Positions 42,764 through 43,820 of a stretch of DNA of 43,820 bases are shown here, piece after piece. The position numbers and the translations under genes were made by a program. Origin of the DNA: Armatimonadota bacterium (GTDB lineage Bacteria > Armatimonadota > Hebobacteria > GCA-020354555 > CP070648); contig CP070648.1 of NCBI GenBank assembly GCA_020354555.1, positions 1,059,154 through 1,102,973 on the forward strand, written 5' to 3'. The notes beneath the pieces were generated by a model, which was given only the letters and a program-made list of their open reading frames with translations, was not told the DNA's origin and searched no databases. How positions within the stretch are numbered: the stretch's first letter is position 1; every line of letters starts with the position of its first letter.

Positions 42764-42793
42764 ATTATATCAGCGCGCTCCCGCCGCTGTCAA
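42764..42793 (-). promoter_or_regulatory. Consensus sigma-70 promoter for the small-protein/accB/hom/thrC/purC transcript
   Basis: On the minus strand TTGACA (42793-42788), 18 bases, then TATAAT (42769-42764). Both hexamers are perfect. Transcription would start near 42757. Confidence 0.82.
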
Positions 42794-42821
42794 GGAGTAC
42801 ACACCCGTGCCGCTCTGGAGT

Positions 42822-42839
42822 GCGGCGCTTCAGCGCCGC
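42822..42839. repeat. GC-rich palindrome
   Basis: GCGGCGC (42822-42828), loop TTCA, GCGCCGC (42833-42839). It shares the GGCGCTTC core with the palindrome at 16337-16364, so the two may be members of one intergenic repeat family. Confidence 0.45.
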
Positions 42840-42869
42840 TTTCCGCCTGGCTTCGTCCTGCCTCTGGCC

Positions 42870-42898
42870 TTGACATCCGGTTGCCGGAGTGGTACAAA
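42870..42898 (+). promoter_or_regulatory. Possible plus-strand promoter upstream of the last gene
   Basis: TTGACA (42870-42875), 17 bases, TACAAA (42893-42898). The -10 matches four of six bases. If used for the gene at 43221, the leader would be over 300 bases long, so the link is uncertain. Confidence 0.35.
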
Positions 42899-43127
42899 TT
42901 CGACGGCTCAGCCGTGATGGCACGCTGAGCGCGGGGGAATACCGCACGTGGCGCCCTGCCGCCGAGAGGCCGCAATCATACCGCCGCAGGCTCATCCTGC
43001 GGGCGAGCGGACCTCCGCCCGCCCACCGGCCCGCGCGCTCTTCGCGCCTGCGGGCATCCTTCGCTTCTTCGCCCTCCGCGCCCACGGAGATTCAGACGTG
43101 CGCGTCACCGATCGCACAGCGCGAAAT

Positions 43128-43176
43128 AGGTGGCTGTCCCCATCCTTTCGGGGAACAGGTGACGTCCCCATTTTCG
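43128..43176 (+). repeat. Pair of GTCCCC direct repeats
   Basis: AGGTGGCTGTCCCCAT (43128-43143) and AGGTGACGTCCCCAT (43157-43171) are followed by TTTCG-type ends. A CCCC-N8-GGGG mini-hairpin lies inside. Similar strings are often seen around IS200-like/REP-associated transposase relics, but no transposase gene is present, so I treat this as a remnant. Confidence 0.5.
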
Positions 43177-43220
43177 TCGAGATCATTCAATCCGGCTTCC
43201 GAGTTGCGGAGATCTGAAGC

Positions 43221-43814
43221 ATGTCTGCCACGCCCGTCGACGGCGAGGAGTTCTGCACCAAACCACCATGGCTCGCTCTGTGGGCTGTTTATCTGAACGC
43301 TGCCATGAGTTACGGCGTAGGCGGGCTGATGCTCATATCCTGGGTGTTCTTCATCGGACTCATGGTGTGGGGGCTCGCCACTAGGTCTCTGTCGCTCGCG
43401 CTGTTTGGCCACTATTTCGGCGACGTGGAGCTAGTACTTGGATTGGCGGCGGTGCCCGTACTTGCAATATTTATGCTTAGAACCGGATGGCTCTCCCTAA
43501 GGGCCATCCGGTTAGGCCGAGAGCTCTCATTGAAAGTTGGTGCTGTTGCGATCCACGTAAGGGACAGGCGCGGAAACCAATATGAAATTGGCATGAAGCA
43601 GATTGAGCGGCTGGAGGTTAGAAAGTCCTTCTGGCTTGGAACGCGCACTTACATCTGGCTCGCCTCCGGCGAACGGCATCGTCTGCCTCAGCGAGTCCGG
43701 GATCACAATTTGCTCATTGAGAAGATCGCAAAAGGTGCGGGGTTGACCAGACGCTATCAGCCGGGGCGATCAGACGTGTACTCGAGGGATACCGAATATG
43801 AGCCCGAAGGGTAA
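43221..43814 (+). CDS. Membrane protein of unknown function with a soluble beta-rich C-terminal half
   Basis: 197 residues from ATG 43221 (GGAG nine bases upstream) to TAA 43814. Two long hydrophobic stretches (about 34-60 and 68-90) follow a short cytoplasmic start. The rest (about 95-197, ELSLKVGAVAIHVRDRRGNQYEIGMKQIERLEVRKSFWLGTRTYIWLA) resembles a PH-like/DUF-type beta domain after a helical hairpin. Base composition is clearly lower in GC than the neighbours (AAATTGG, TTTATG and ATAT stretches), hinting at recent acquisition. No family name recognised. Confidence 0.72.
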   Translation: MSATPVDGEEFCTKPPWLALWAVYLNAAMSYGVGGLMLISWVFFIGLMVWGLATRSLSLALFGHYFGDVELVLGLAAVPVLAIFMLRTGWLSLRAIRLGRELSLKVGAVAIHVRDRRGNQYEIGMKQIERLEVRKSFWLGTRTYIWLASGERHRLPQRVRDHNLLIEKIAKGAGLTRRYQPGRSDVYSRDTEYEPEG

Positions 43815-43820
43815 TCAGGC

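Larger units (their letters stand above)
42701..43220 (+). other. Divergent intergenic region with promoters, palindromes and short repeats
   Basis: About 520 bases between the small basic-protein gene and the final membrane-protein gene. From left: leader hairpin 42729-42750; minus-strand promoter 42764-42793; palindrome 42822-42839; a plus-strand TTGACA-N17-TACAAA (42870-42898); about 220 bases with no feature that I can support; and a pair of GTCCCC direct repeats (43128-43176). No gene is supported in it. Confidence 0.6.

Overview
The window is one gene-dense, high-GC (well above 60% by eye) bacterial chromosome segment. It has 34 protein-coding genes that I can support, no rRNA or tRNA, no CRISPR array and no intact insertion sequence. 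The mix suggests a free-living, polysaccharide-using bacterium of an under-sampled phylum. It includes a Tat-exported TIM-barrel glycosidase-like protein, a PL22-like oligogalacturonate lyase, rhamnulokinase, a large OPT-like DUF6785-type membrane protein and a secreted carboxypeptidase-regulatory-like repeat protein. Armatimonadota or a neighbouring group is my best guess, but this is inference from gene content only.

Layout. (1) 1-9495 is a carbohydrate and secreted-enzyme region. A sugar-isomerase fragment and a DegT/DnrJ-type aminotransferase are translationally coupled on the minus strand. Diverging from them is a three-gene sugar ABC importer without its ATPase. Next come two tandem secreted alkaline-phosphatase-superfamily phosphodiesterases, the first behind a textbook sigma-54 promoter, then a nitroreductase and the PL22-like propeller protein. 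(2) 9687-16205 has two minus-strand membrane proteins, a DUF2061 protein with a good promoter, the Tat-exported TIM-barrel protein and rhamnulokinase. The last two genes converge and share a CTAG at their stops. (3) 16433-22482 has an HD-GYP/GAF/GGDEF signalling protein, a hexose-phosphate mutase (GlmM-like) behind a perfect sigma-70 promoter, and an RDD-domain/glycosyltransferase-like fusion. (4) 22622-31460, all minus strand, runs secA, prfB (with its +1 recoding site), a lone 5'-nucleotidase C-terminal domain and a 1210-residue repeat protein. (5) 31903-35449, plus strand, is a molybdenum-cofactor/formate-dehydrogenase maturation group: an FdhD lacking its usual cysteines, a small four-cysteine protein, MoaA and an MFS transporter. 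(6) 35459-42700, minus strand, holds tilS, an ApgM-like phosphomutase, purC, thrC, hom, accB and a small basic protein behind a consensus promoter. (7) 43221-43814 is a membrane protein with lower GC, next to short repeats.

The strongest biological stories are four. First, hom-thrC sits near an ApgM-family protein of the kind proposed to replace ThrB as homoserine kinase. Second, the FdhD-family protein has both active-site-loop cysteines replaced and has a small CxxC/CxxxC protein next door. Third, the SecA carries an insertion of about 160 residues in its second nucleotide-binding domain, upstream of a prfB whose frameshift site lacks a good Shine-Dalgarno stimulator. Fourth, the operon of metabolic genes at the right end starts with a tiny highly charged protein and a hairpin leader. 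Paired palindromes and a dispersed hairpin element recur between genes.
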